A stretch of DNA of 64,000 nt from positions 33,909,029 through 33,973,028 of the forward strand of contig OX467083.1 in NCBI GenBank assembly GCA_950106755.1, written 5' to 3'. Source of the stretch: Climacium dendroides. Its lineage: Eukaryota; Streptophyta; Bryopsida; Hypnales; Climaciaceae. Made by a program: the position numbers and the translations under genes. The notes beneath the pieces were generated by a model, which worked only from the letters and a program-made list of their open reading frames with translations, did not search any database and was not told where the DNA came from. This document shows, in pieces, positions 11,680 through 23,251 of the stretch (the stretch's first letter is position 1; each line of letters starts with the position of its first letter).

Positions 11680-13350
11680 GGCGAACAGGCGATTTGATGT
11701 ACTCTGGGATGCAAACCCTAGAATGGCTATGGTAGAGGTCATCCAGAGTTTTACAGCAACAATCGTTCTAAGTTAGGTCATGGTATGCCCTAAATTGCTA
11801 TTACTGTATCTTGCACTTGAATTCAGTTTTTAGGTTTTCTGAACTAGGTGTGCCCTTTAAATTAATGCACAAAATCAAGTAAGAATTTTCTATTCTACAG
11901 TTTGAATTATCAAAATGGAGAAAAAAAAATTCATGTTCTTTGATTGAGTGGGACTTGACAATATTGTTGACGTTGATTTGTATAGTATATGGCAACTATG
12001 ATGGGTAAGGATGTTTTCTAAAAAGTACATCATTAAGTGCACATTGATTTAACATTTTAGAGAAGTCGTTGTCATGACAATTTTTATGCTACATTTTATT
12101 GACTCTATTGGTTGCACAAAGACACATCAATTCTAAAATAAAATTTCACATATATTATTTACAAATAAGGATTGCAATGTAGCATATGAAGTGAAGCATA
12201 TATTAAATGAGATGATAGTATTGAAGAATTGAACTTGAAATTGTAAAAGTCAATTGTATGAAAAGCAATGTTTATATGTCTTGAAAGTATATACATTCTA
12301 GTTTTGAAAAATTGTTGTCTTGGTCAAGTATTTCTTGGTTTTTCTTAATTAAAAGAGATCTTGATTTCATTGTGAAAAACAAATCATAAATTATTTGTGT
12401 TAGATTAAATATTGAAAACTAGAACCCTAATGGGAAAAGGCAAACCACACTAGTAACTTAGCAACCGCTTGGTTATCAAATGGTTATCAAAAGTGTTGAG
12501 TTCTTCAAATAAAAAGGCACAAATAATGAAATAAACATTTGCATTATAAAATTACTTTATACACCAAGTACACTGATTTTATTATGTTTTGGGGCATTTG
12601 TTGAATTGGCAAAACAAATGTCTATTGACACCAAAAAAGCACTAAGTACTCCATTCAATTTCATATGAGAAAAAGATAAAAATAAAAATCTCATTTTGTC
12701 AACTAGTGATGGAATATCATCATGTGAGAAAAAGAGAAAAATAAAATCTCATTTTGTCAACTACAAATGGAATTTCACAATGGCTTTGTCAAGCTAGCAT
12801 GGCATATTGCCTATTGAATTTGGTCCATTCCCAAGCAAATATATGGAATTTCCTACATCTACATTTTTTTCACTATTATTGATTTTTGTACCAACCTTAT
12901 TTGAACATATTATATTGTACTTTATGCCTCATCAAGTTGTGCAATTTGATTATAAATCCATTGTTGTCACTAAGATTTAATGCCATTGCAATATTTTAAA
13001 ACCCATTGCTAGTTGATAATTATGAAAAGATTACATGAAGGAAATAAGTTAAGCCATCCTAAATTTGGCTCCAATTCCAACACAAAACCTGATTCAAATT
13101 TTTTCATTTTTTAACAAAATTACTACATCAATGCCAATAAGTTAAGGGGTAACATATTAATCCTTTATTGGTAAGTACTTAAGTGCCAATAGATACATGG
13201 AAAGAAGTTGATTTATGGATTGTTTATAATTCTACTTAGGTTTCAGTTTGATTTGTGAAGCAAGCGCATAACTCTGAAAAATATGTGCCCTTCTTGGAGT
13301 TGGCCCCGAGATATTCAAATTGCAAACGAGGGTGGTAACAAGCTTGTCTA
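11680..13350. other. AT-rich intergenic DNA
   Basis: No gene is visible. An imperfect tandem duplication lies at about 12660-12776, where a GAGAAAAAG...AAATCTCATTTTGTCAACTA block occurs twice about 60 bp apart. Confidence 0.6.
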
Positions 13351-13352
13351 CT

Positions 13353-14282
13353 ATAACCCTTAAATGCCCAAACTATGTTTTTTGGCAATATTGATAGCAA
13401 TTTTGGACAACTTATTACGAATGGAATTTTTATTTTATTTCTTTGAAATTTTTATATAGCATGTGGATGAGGTTTTTGTTTAAGGTCCAACAATTTTTAT
13501 AACTTTTGACTACATGGTTAAGAAGTTATTGTATGATATGTAATTTGCTATGTTTTGTGGGTAGTTTAATTTTTTTTAAATTCACTTTCTTAAGAAATAA
13601 GAGTTTGAAATTTGTTTTCAAGACTTATATATGCATGGAAAGCTTTAAATCATTCCATTTTGATTAATGAGATGAAAGTTATGAGGATTATTAGTCTATG
13701 GGTAGCCATTGTAAATTTTCTACTCTAAAATAAAATTTGAAGTCCTTTATTTAACTCAATTTTCAATATTTTTTGAAAAAAATAAAATCATAGGATGTAG
13801 ATTGTTTATTATAACATTACAAACATTGGATTGGCATTTTTCAATTCCTTAACTAAATTCTCAACAACTTAGTATTTTGAATCATTTTCTACTTCTTATT
13901 TTTTCCCTACATGTAGTACAATTCAAATGATCTAAAAGTTTTCAAGCATTTAATGGCAACTTGCCTTGAAGAATGAATCCAAAGAAGCACCGCCATTTTG
14001 AACATTTTTTCATACAAATGTGACCTTGTGAAGTGTAGTTGTCCATTTTCTTGCAAAGCCAAAAAAAATGATTTTTGTCACTTCAAATGTTAATATCTTG
14101 CAATTGCATGGTGGAAATTTCTAAGAAAATTTCCACATCTTTTCAAACTAGTGTACTACAAGATCCTATGTATGTAAGTGTCCAAAAATGTTCTCTCTTC
14201 TCTAAAATTTGGTACTTGCACTAGAAATGGTAGTTTCAGAGTATTTTTGGTGAAAACATAGTAAAAAACTTTTAGGGATTAA
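13353..14282 (-). mobile_element. TTAA-ended non-autonomous DNA element, copy 1 (subgroup A)
   Basis: This is about 930 bp, bounded by a mutated left end (ATAACCCTTAAATGCCC) and a right end reading TTTTAGGGATTAA. Its reverse complement aligns over the full length with 36888-37816 and 46112-47031, sharing GTTTTCACCAAAA, CATTTCTAGT.CAAGTACCAAAT and TAGGATCTT in order. It encodes nothing recognisable. Its right TTAA is also the left TTAA of the next element. Confidence 0.75.
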
Positions 14283-14783
14283 TTCCTAAATGCCTAAGCA
14301 CCAAATGTTGGTGTAGACAGTACTTTGAAGTTAAATAAAACCTAATCAAGTTACTATTTTTAGTGGGCATTTGGAAATGAGCCACAAATACATTAGATCT
14401 TAGAGAAAAAATCACATTAAAAATAAAAAAAATTGTAGAGTAGATTTTGAGAAATTGTAAATTAATTAGGGTTATGCATGTTATGCCCTTCAACCTTCAT
14501 ATTTATTTGTGACCAATTTTGTACAATTAACATGTGAAGAAGATTGGAAGACTTCAAATTATTTTTATAGTTTTAACAACCTTGTGATCAAACATCATAA
14601 TCTTTCAATCTATAAGTGATATCGCTGTATTCTCTTATCTCATTTGATCTATGACATGTCTTGTTTGAATTTGCACATGCACAATCCAAAAAAAATTGAT
14701 GAAACTTACCAAATGTTCGCTTTTTGTTCAATTTAGAGCAAATTCCAAAAAGCTCAAAAAAGGGCTTGGCATTTAGGGGTTAA
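14279..14783 (+). mobile_element. TTAA-ended non-autonomous DNA element, copy 2 (subgroup C)
   Basis: This 505 bp element lies between TTAATTCCTAAATGCCTAAG and GGCTTGGCATTTAGGGGTTAA, a terminal inverted repeat of about 18 bp with a few mismatches. It shares its left TTAA with copy 1. The interior resembles 57744-58100 and 60649-61300 in reverse orientation. No coding capacity is visible. Confidence 0.7.
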
Positions 14784-14819
14784 TGCCCACACACGGGCAG
14801 CTAATCCGGGTTTGCAATT

Positions 14820-17088
14820 CTACGATAACGTAGTGTAGACCGATCCTTCCTTCTTGCGAGCCTGGTACTTTCTCTTTGTTTCATCATCCGGCCAAATTTG
14901 CGTGGGCTGGTGGGCTGGAATCCACACATTCGCCTTTCATCCTCAAGCAAGGAAATAGCAGCTGCACACATCGCTTGCAACTTAGAATTTGGTTGTGAGT
15001 GTGAAATTAGGGCAACTGAAATTGAATGTGCATATGAAGCAAGCAATTGCAGCTAGTACAGCAGACATGGAGAAATGGTTCAGGGTTTCATGATGGTCGA
15101 GTCCGGGATTTTTTACATGCGACCATTCTTTCCATGGTGACGAACCCTATTTGATCCTGGAGGTAGTCATGGAATATGGGCACTTCTTCAATCAGCGGTG
15201 TCTCCACATACTGCATCACGCGAATCCACGACAAGATTGTGTTTCAGAGGTACGGAATGAAGATAGGAGGATTTGATTTGATTTGAATTGAATGCAGGAA
15301 TAACATCACTTTCAGCGTGTGAGAGAAGGGCTCGGAAAGGTTGAGGCTCTTTTGATCCATTCTGTACATTAGAGTCTCCATTGACCATACATGTGGGCTT
15401 TAATTTGTGCTACGTATGAAAATACTTAGTCTATTGGCAATTGATATTTTGCAATTGATTTTTAGCTTGACACCAAAATGAAATTGCAGAATTTAAAATG
15501 GTGCAAGTTTAGACTAGATTGTTGTAGGACAAGATTCAAAGTTCACTTGTGGGGGAATGGAGACTTTACGTTACCTCGGGACAGATCGCATTCACCCGAA
15601 TTCCCATTCCCAGGTGATCCAGTGTCCTCGTGAACATGGCTAATCCCCCTGCATTTCATTTTTGCATTTTATGTGAGGTTCATTTCCTTGTGTAATAGCT
15701 TCTTTCAGAATTTATCAGTCGAGCCCTAATTGACAGTCCAGGAGATTGTTCTAGTTTGTTCAAACCTTTGCTTGCACTGTAAATAGGCCCAAATGGAATA
15801 GGTATGAAACTGCTTGCCGATCCGACATTCAAAATCAGGCCTCCCTGCTCTTTCATCGCTTGAATCTGTGCAGAACCGAGGAGGAGGGATTAGTATATTT
15901 TACTGAAGATAAGACTAAATTGTATCATAATCTCTAGAGAGTCGTTGAAAAAGTATTTTTGAATCTTCTTCGACATTGCTTCAGCAGTTGCAACTCCAAG
16001 AAATGACCAGTTTATTTGGGAGATGCAAGATATCACAATCCGACTTTCGACTCATTAAAGGAGCTTAATTCCACACCACAGAATGTTTTGAAACGTTGCT
16101 TCTATGTAATGATGAGGTGGATGTTTGAAGAATCGTGCATTCTTAGCGATTGATAATTTGATTGTGTTGCAATTGTAGGACAAGCGAATGACTCGGAGAT
16201 GGGATTTTCTGCTTTGCTGGTGCCGTCAATTACAGCAATGAGATTGACCTCGATCACTTTGCGCCAGGAGTCGATCTCATAGAAGGGCTCTCCACCCCCG
16301 ACACCGGCGTTGTTGACACACATGTCGAGCCTTCCGAAGACATCCTGGTGGCGGGCAAAGGCGGCAGCTAGATCGCCTGAGTCAAACACAAATTGTAAGT
16401 AAAGCATTTTTCATTCTGTAACAAACTATAACTTACACAATCAATGGTTGCATCCCGTTAGAATTCTCAAGGAAGTTTTGGGCCGCATTCCATACCAGTC
16501 TTGGTTACGTCGCATTGTATGAATATTGCTGAGGGGGAGCTTGGCTGGTAGGATATCTTTGCATGCTCCTCTTCCACTGCACGAACGGTTTCCTAGTGTA
16601 ATCTTCAAATCGAGTACGGTTATGCACACACCCCTGCTGGCTAGAGCCACTGCTAGGGCCCTGCCTGGAGACACCATTGATAATGAAATATGTGATTTGT
16701 ATGAACTGGTCTCATCAGAAGAGAACTATCATTTGCAGATTAGGCCTCTGAGTTCCATTCACTTCCCAAATAGTTGTCATCCATGTGTCGAAAAGTCATT
16801 CGCTTCTCAAAATTTGTGCCAGCAAGGTTATTATCGAAAGGTATTATATCATGATGCCAAACGTTCTCCAGGGGTAATGCAATAGTCAATACGGGGGACT
16901 AAGAGTCCTGGGAGCCACATGACCATGGAATTTCTTCTAATATTGCTCTTATAGTTTCAACTAACATGAGGAGCTCAACTAAAGTAGCAACGGGCGTCAT
17001 GGCGTGTTCAGAAGAGAATGAGGGTAAACGTACCTATTCCTCTCCGAACACCAGTGATGACAGCTGCTTGACCCTGTTCCACCCTCAT
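14820..17088 (-). pseudogene. Classical short-chain dehydrogenase (15-PGDH-like), broken
   Basis: Seven exons can be traced: 17034-17088, 16496-16664, 16210-16376, 15766-15865, 15575-15648, 15117-15210 and about 14820-14961. They encode an NAD(P)-binding Rossmann fold: TGVRRGIGRALAVALA (TGxxxGIG), then VLDL, CDVT, NNAGV, a Ser-containing NVGSAS, YSASK (catalytic YxxxK), and a RVNAICPE block. The order and spacing fit 15-hydroxyprostaglandin-dehydrogenase-like SDRs. Three lesions are visible. The frame slips after VLDLK in exon 2, and the family-like ETVRAVEEEH continues in another frame. The exon 3 donor reads GCA|GAAAAT instead of GT. One base is missing in the last exon (about 14893), after which a WPDDETKRKYQARKK end lies in another frame. 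I infer a decayed gene; the substrate is unknown. Confidence 0.8.
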
Positions 17089-17262
17089 TTTGCGTGTTAG
17101 TTTTAGGAGACTCACCTGTCAGTTTACGATACAAGATTAGAAAAATTCTAAATGGAGGATAAAATTTCAGTTTCGCAATTTTTGGAGTACCTCAGTTGCT
17201 CTGAGGGGTGCTGAATCTCTCTGACCATCAGGGGTGTGTGCATAACCATACTCGATTTGAAG
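16603..17262. repeat. 34-bp inverted repeat linking SDR exon 2 and its upstream region
   Basis: Positions 17229-17262 on + match the minus-strand sense of SDR exon 2 (16603-16636) with one mismatch in 34 bases. Weaker similarity extends outward toward about 17213. Read on +, the upstream arm encodes GVCITILDLKG, close to the SDR's GVCITVLDLK. It therefore looks like a small inverted piece of an SDR gene lying 140-175 bp upstream of the SDR start codon. Confidence 0.85.
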
Positions 17263-17294
17263 GGCATTCAAGGAGAGTAATGCACTAGATACAG

Positions 17295-19079
17295 TCAGGA
17301 AGTGGTCTTGAGTCTTGTTGATTCAAGACGTGATGACATGACATCATACAACTCTAAGCTGCTCCATTGTGATTGTATCTGCTCAGGGCGCTTGACTGTT
17401 CTATGAATGAACCAATTGCTACAAGAGAGACAACCGCTCGAATTCACCGAAGAAACTAAATCCAAGAGCAACACAAATTCGAAATCAGAAATCCAGTCCA
17501 TATAAGGTACCTGCACAAAACCTGCCTACTTTGGAAAATTTTCAGTAGAGCAAATGATGTGATATTTCTGTGTGGTGTGCGCCTTATAGATGAAGAACTG
17601 ACATTCACTGTCTCTCATAACGGCTTTAAGCTACGTCAACCACTATGTCAACCACTACGTCAACATCGTCAACCACTATGTCAAAGCGCTGCATGAGCGT
17701 TGCAGGGAATGAACTTTCTACCACCAAACTTACAAGGTTAGTTGCATTGAATCTTGTATTCTTGAATCTTCAATTACCTATGGCTTTTTATTGGCTTTGC
17801 CCTTTGGACAGAGACTATGGCATCAACTCTCCGGTTTCTGAATCTGAGTTTCCAAAATCTATCTACAACCGAACTGCATTCCCAGCACACAACGCGGTTA
17901 GGTTAGGGTTTGGTTGGAGTGGACAGAGCTTCACGGTCACACCATTCTTGTTTTTTCGTTTCTTCGTGTGTTTTTTCAACTAATTAATTTCTTGTGGAAG
18001 CTATGATTTTGTCACACATTATACATCAAAATACTTTGTATTTCCAACATCAAGAACGAAAGCATTGCCTTTTGTTTGATTGCCTTTTGTTTGATTGATA
18101 TCTGTGAGATTGCCTTCTGGAAGCAAAGCACACCTGCCATTTGGCGGTCATGAATGTCTATTAGAAAGTTTGATGTTGCCAGAACGATTGGCGTTGGGTG
18201 AAAGAACACATCATGGTCATGACCAAAGTCGTGCCATTTGATGCTCATCGGTGAGATTGCGAAATGTTGGCCAAAAGAACACATCACAGTCACGCCCAGC
18301 TAGTAAATACTGTGACTGGAGTCGAGCTACCTACTAAAGGAGGGTGTCTATACAATGTGGAAACCTCGCTACAACCACTTGTCTACTACGATGTAAGTTA
18401 GAGCTCATTTGCTTCCTTCAATTTTGTCACAATCTCACTCTGAGTTAACGTTACACGGGGTACACATTGATTTCCCAAACCACTAGCAAGCGGATTCATT
18501 GTCATTGTGATGTGTAAGGAAACCTACTTCATTTCCTTGCATTCACTATAACTTACCTGTAAAAATCCTTGGAAAACTTGGGTTCTGCATGATGACAGAT
18601 ATAGTAAAGTACAGTATATCACCAAAAAATGCCTTGTTGGCGCAGAAATCTTGATAAGTTCATGACTTTTTGACACATGAATGGGAAAATAACTGAGCTA
18701 ACAGCCAGAATGAGTGCTTAGCCCTGTTACAATTGGCAAAAAAATTCAGATTTTTTTCCATACAAAGATGATTGTGAGAAATGAAGAGAGTAATTGAAAT
18801 TTTATTTTTGACAAAGTATGAATTTCTTATGAATTTTTGTAGTGCAATGTCCGATTGGCCCAAAAGAATTTATAGACTACCCCAAAAGCAACAAAAAGTG
18901 TATGCATGATGGCCATCCTACCACGTAAAGCAATCATAATATTTCCTACCATGGCTATAATATTTTCTAACATGGCTATAACATTTCCTAACATGACCAT
19001 GACATGAAGGAATAAAAAAATCATTTGCTTTGATGAATTACACTAAAAAGGTAGAAGTTTCTAAAGTAGTCACTAATAA
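17295..19079. other. Unassigned DNA upstream of the SDR relic
   Basis: Only short frames without recognisable domains are seen. Positions 17632-17690 hold a short array of CACTAYGTCAAC-like units with ACGTCA cores. Positions 18061-18095 hold a 14-bp unit (GCCTTTTGTTTGAT) twice. No exon could be defended. Confidence 0.5.
17632..17690. repeat. 12-bp minisatellite with ACGTCA cores
   Basis: Units of the form CACTAYGTCAAC repeat about four to five times. Some carry ACGTCA, the TGACG core bound by plant TGA-type bZIP factors. Regulatory use is only a possibility, since the neighbouring SDR gene is broken. Confidence 0.6.
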
Positions 19080-19348
19080 CTCCATTGCCATCATCCAAAG
19101 CATTGATTTTGGCCACTAACCAACCTAATGAAGTCCTCATCAAAAAAAGTCCATCATGGATTGATATAAAACTCTAATAAGTCATTTCTTAGGTACTTGT
19201 CATGGGTGGTTTTAACTCCATCACCATCATCCAAGGCATTGATTTTGGCCACTAACGAAGTTCTAATCTCATTAATTAGAAAAAGGTTGTCATGGTTGAT
19301 TTAAGACTCTAATGGATCATTTCCTAAGTACTTGTCATGGGTGGTTAT
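19080..19348. repeat. Direct tandem duplication, about 136-bp unit
   Basis: A block starting CTCCAT..CCATCATCCAA and ending ACTTGTCATGGGTGGTT occurs twice, the second copy beginning near 19216. The copies differ by scattered substitutions and small indels. No coding function is apparent. Confidence 0.75.
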
Positions 19349-19553
19349 CCTGCAGCCATAGCTTTTCATTGCATAGGATCACTTTATAGCACAATAATGA
19401 TGCTACAAGTCATTGGAAAGAATAATATGATATCATGGCAATTGATAAACTTGTGAAAATGAAATGTACTCCCTAGAATTTGTTCTACATTGTCGTATTT
19501 GATGTAGTAACTTGAAACATTTACTTACCTTCCTTTCAGTGTTCCCACGGGGG

Positions 19554-20127
19554 TGCACTACAAAAGAAGTTCATGGGTGAGGAGTGACCAAATTTTGGAC
19601 CCCCTATATTATATCCTAAAATTTTATTTTTATTTTTAAAGAAAAATATGAATAGATTTTCCTACTTTGAAAGTTTATGTTCTAAATTATTGTTATTTTT
19701 TATGTTAATAATAATTAGTTACAAATTTTAAAAGAAAAAAGATACACTATAAAGCTAAAAATAACTTTCACACCCCTATATTATATAAGGAAAAAAAATT
19801 GAAAAATGAAAAGAAAATTCTATAAAATAGCTTTCTACTGAAAGTTTATTTTGGTTGAATATTGATACAATAGTCATCTTCATGTGATCTCTAAAAATAT
19901 TTTAGTTGAAAAACATGTCATTTTAGTTCATTTTTCAATCTTTTCTAGACAATATATCGCATGTTATTTAGGATTGAAATTTTTGGCAACTGAAACCTAT
20001 AGACATTGTTAAACAAAGCTCAAAATTGTAGGTTGAAATTATAGTTTATTAGAAAGTAATTAGGAAAAGTAGAAATGGGCAGTTAGGGTTTGGTCGCTCC
20101 TCACCCATGAACTTCCTTTGTAGTGCA
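19554..20127. mobile_element. CACTA-like non-autonomous element
   Basis: This ~574 bp segment begins CACTACAAAAGAAGTTCATG and ends CATGAACTTCCTTTGTAGTG. The two ends are inverted repeats over about 40 bp with two or three mismatches (arms near 19554-19593 and 20088-20127). CACTA plus a long TIR is typical of En/Spm-type elements. The flanking trinucleotides (GTG and CAT) do not match, so the target duplication is lost or the boundary is off by a few bases. The interior is AT-rich and non-coding. Confidence 0.75.
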
Positions 20128-20129
20128 TT

Positions 20130-21715
20130 CCCTGGGAGTGTTCCAAGATTTCTATAAAAACAATTTTGTTAAATTAGCAAAACCTTAAGTCCCACAAGGT
20201 TTCTATGAAGACAATTTTGTTAAATTGGCAAAATTCCACAACTTTGGCACCTTAAAGGAAAATCATTTACTATAATTGACAATCTACGTTTCATTTTGGT
20301 AATGAAAACAATCTAGCTTAAAACTTTCTACTTACAAGTTTTTGTAGTAAGTAAAAAATCATCATTAACCAAAAATTGTCGCATCTAAAGATCAAGATTC
20401 TTGCCTAGAATGAAGACACTAATTTTGAGGATGTACAAGGTTTAAACATTAAAACTTTATATATGATACACCTATCAATAGCAATTATAATTCATAATCC
20501 ATTCTTACATTGTCCAAATAATGCATCATAAATTGTGTTGGAACCCCTATTCATCTATCAATGCAATCCAATAAAAATAAATCATGCCATTTAATAATAA
20601 TATTGCTTAGTTGCAATTTGTAGGGATTAAAAATGGGCATACCATCTTAAGCATTCATCTCATTTGTTTTGCAACATCTTGTTGATGTTTTTAACACTTG
20701 AGAATTGTTTCTTTTCAATTTGTTCTAAAAGGGTAACTCTTGTCTAAAAGACTAGCACGAATGAATTGAAGTGTCTATTGGGAATGGCTCAACTATCTAA
20801 GCCTCATGGATTTGGATGGCAAATTCCATTCTTGATGTCTCCATTAGAAGGTAGACCCTGTAATAAAGAACAAACACTTTCTTTTCCCAAAAAAATTCTC
20901 TAATTTCCATATGACAACAAGGTAATTTTTGTAACCCCTACTATAGTTGAGGAAACTATAGTAATAAACACCCTACCAATGCCCAAGTTTGAACTCATTA
21001 CCACTTTACAATCACTAAACTAAAGTTGCAGGTGCCTCATAAATTTATTCTTCACCATTCGCTTCCCCCCCCCCCCCTTGTGGTTGTATAGGTTGAATGT
21101 GTGCAAATTGAGGTTCCTTTGCAATGTCGTTGAAGTGTTGTTTTAAGAATGGTGGGATTGTTTGGTGGTTATGCCACTAATTTCTAGAAGGTTAACAAAT
21201 TGTAGTTGAAGAAAATTGGCTGAATTGCAAACAAAGTGTACTTTTGTTTTTGTCTAAAAACATGTAGATATTAAATTTCAAAAAATAACACATACCAAAC
21301 AAATATTAAAGCATTTCAAATGAAATTTTTTAGACTAAGTAGAACCTTGATATTGTACTAAATATTTTGTTATATTTAGTGCTCCATAAGCTTATATCAA
21401 AGTTTTGATATTAGTGTACCATATATCAATATTATCCCATAATGAATTCACAACATTTCTTGCGTTTTGGATATAAAGAGAATTTCATTAAAACAATATA
21501 TTCCATATGTCATTTTTAGACCACATGGATTAAATAGTACAAGTGTCATCTAGAATTGGTATAGATTTTAGACATTTAAGATAGGCGTATACTTCAGACC
21601 CCTCAATTTATACTATAAAAACTACCAAAGTTGTAGAATAGTGTCTTTTTAATGAAATTTCCCATATATATGCATTTACCTGTTTCATAGTTAGAACTCC
21701 AACCTCCAGCTTCCA
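20130..21715. other. AT-rich intergenic DNA
   Basis: No gene is visible. There is a homopolymer of about 13 C residues near 21065-21077, and two similar AATTTTGTTAAATT.GCAAAA blocks near 20160-20232. Confidence 0.5.
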
Positions 21716-21716
21716 C

Positions 21717-23251
21717 TACTTCCTCTGACCTAGAATGATCTTTTGGTTCTCATCTATTTTGTGTCCCAAAATGATTTTCTAGTTGTGATGTGGAAAAAAG
21801 AGCCTACAAATTGAATTGTTGGTACTTTTTTTAGAATGTCAAGAAACAATATCAGAAGTAAATTGCCTATATTGGGTGATTGCAAGAAACACTTGTACTA
21901 TTTTTTGTCACACGTTGTGGGCTGAGTTGTTTTTTGGCCATAACTTTTGTGTTTTAACTTCGAATGACTTAAGATTTACAAGGAAGGTACTCATGACTAT
22001 CTTACAACTTCCTTGATTTTTTGGTAATTTTCAAAAATAATTTACTATCCAAAAATAGGCCCGAAATAAATGTCACACTTACCAATTTGGAGGTTTTTAG
22101 TACTTTTGAGTACCTTTTTCATATACCCTACATCAAGAGAATTATATGGAGTTCTTCCTTACATATAAATACAACTTTTCACCGAAGGTTTTTTAAAAAT
22201 AATTAATTTTGTGTGGTGTGGAAGTCTATGAAGAGAGCTTCCTTCTGCTTGCATTTTGAAACATATAAAATATTATTTTTGTAAGTTTTTTGATGAGTGA
22301 CCATCTTCATAAAGTTCTTAAAAATGGCCACTTTTTATTTTTTGTATTTACTTGTTTTTACTATTTTTAACTAATTTTCACATCAAAAATCTTATTTTCT
22401 TGAGATTTGGTACTTTTCAAGTTCTCCTAGTTAGAGAATTTTCCTACACATTTCCTTCCCTGCAAACCTTCATTTTAGAAGTATATACATAATTCATATT
22501 TTTTTAATTTAAAAAAAATTAGTTTTCTATTTTTAAAGTACTACAGAAGAAAAATCATGAGTACTGTGAAAACGCAACAAAATCGACAGGTGTTTCTTGC
22601 AATCACCCTATTATTATTCCCAAACTCCACACAAGAACAAAAAATTGTATGCTAAAGTCACTTCATCACAAAGTTTAAAGCCTACGGTTTGGCAACAGTT
22701 ATTATACGGTTATCATTGTTTCATGAATTCGTCCGTTAATTGCATTGTTATCGCATCATTACGATGCATTGCTTTGCATGAAAATTACAAACATGAAATA
22801 CACAACAATATTATTGAATATAAAATAAATCCAACAATAGAATGTTTAGATGCTCAAATGGCTTTCATAGTTGCTTTCATTAGCAAGCCCCACAAGTAGG
22901 CTCATATGGCTTTCATAATTGCTTTTGTAAAAAAGCCCCACAAATAGGCTTTTGTCATCAAATTCAAAGCCATGCAAGCCAAAGAAACTCGCAAAAACTA
23001 ATACTTGGACATTGGAGAATTGCAAGAAGAATGCCAAATGAATGGCCACCGATGCTCCTTGCAAATGTCCCCAAAATCCCTTTTTTGAACACTCCAAAAC
23101 TACACAATGAAAACTAACCCAAACCTAAAAATTCTAGAGAACATCAAACTCTAGTTACAAGTCAAAACGAATTTTTAAAATTATTATTTTCAAGCTTAAT
23201 CCAGAACATTTTGTTTAACAAGAAGATCATTTGGGGACGGAGGGAGTGTTA
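21717..23251. mobile_element. TIR element with CTCCCTCCGTCCC-type ends
   Basis: The right end (23220-23251) reads, in reverse complement, CACTCCCTCCGTCCCCAAAT followed by GATCTTCTTG. The left end at 21717 (TACTTCCTCTGACCTAGAAT, then GATCTTTTGG) is a diverged inverted match. The same terminus occurs at 54226 and 55151. Such ends with TA target sites are common in plant Tc1/mariner-type MITEs. The interior (~1.5 kb) has no recognisable transposase. The left boundary is tentative. Confidence 0.45.
21874..22608. repeat. 23-bp inverted repeat inside the TIR element
   Basis: GGGTGATTGCAAGAAACAC at 21874-21892 recurs inverted, the full match being 21874-21896 against 22586-22608 with one mismatch in 23 bases. 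The arms enclose about 690 bp of AT-rich DNA with no gene. Confidence 0.7.

Noticed and set aside
16526..16885. 119-codon plus-strand frame
   Set aside because: It is antisense to SDR exon 2 and adjacent intron and has no domain of its own.
21064..21077. Poly(C) run as a structural or regulatory element
   Set aside because: It is a single homopolymer with no partner G-tracts nearby, so a quadruplex or protein-binding role cannot be supported.
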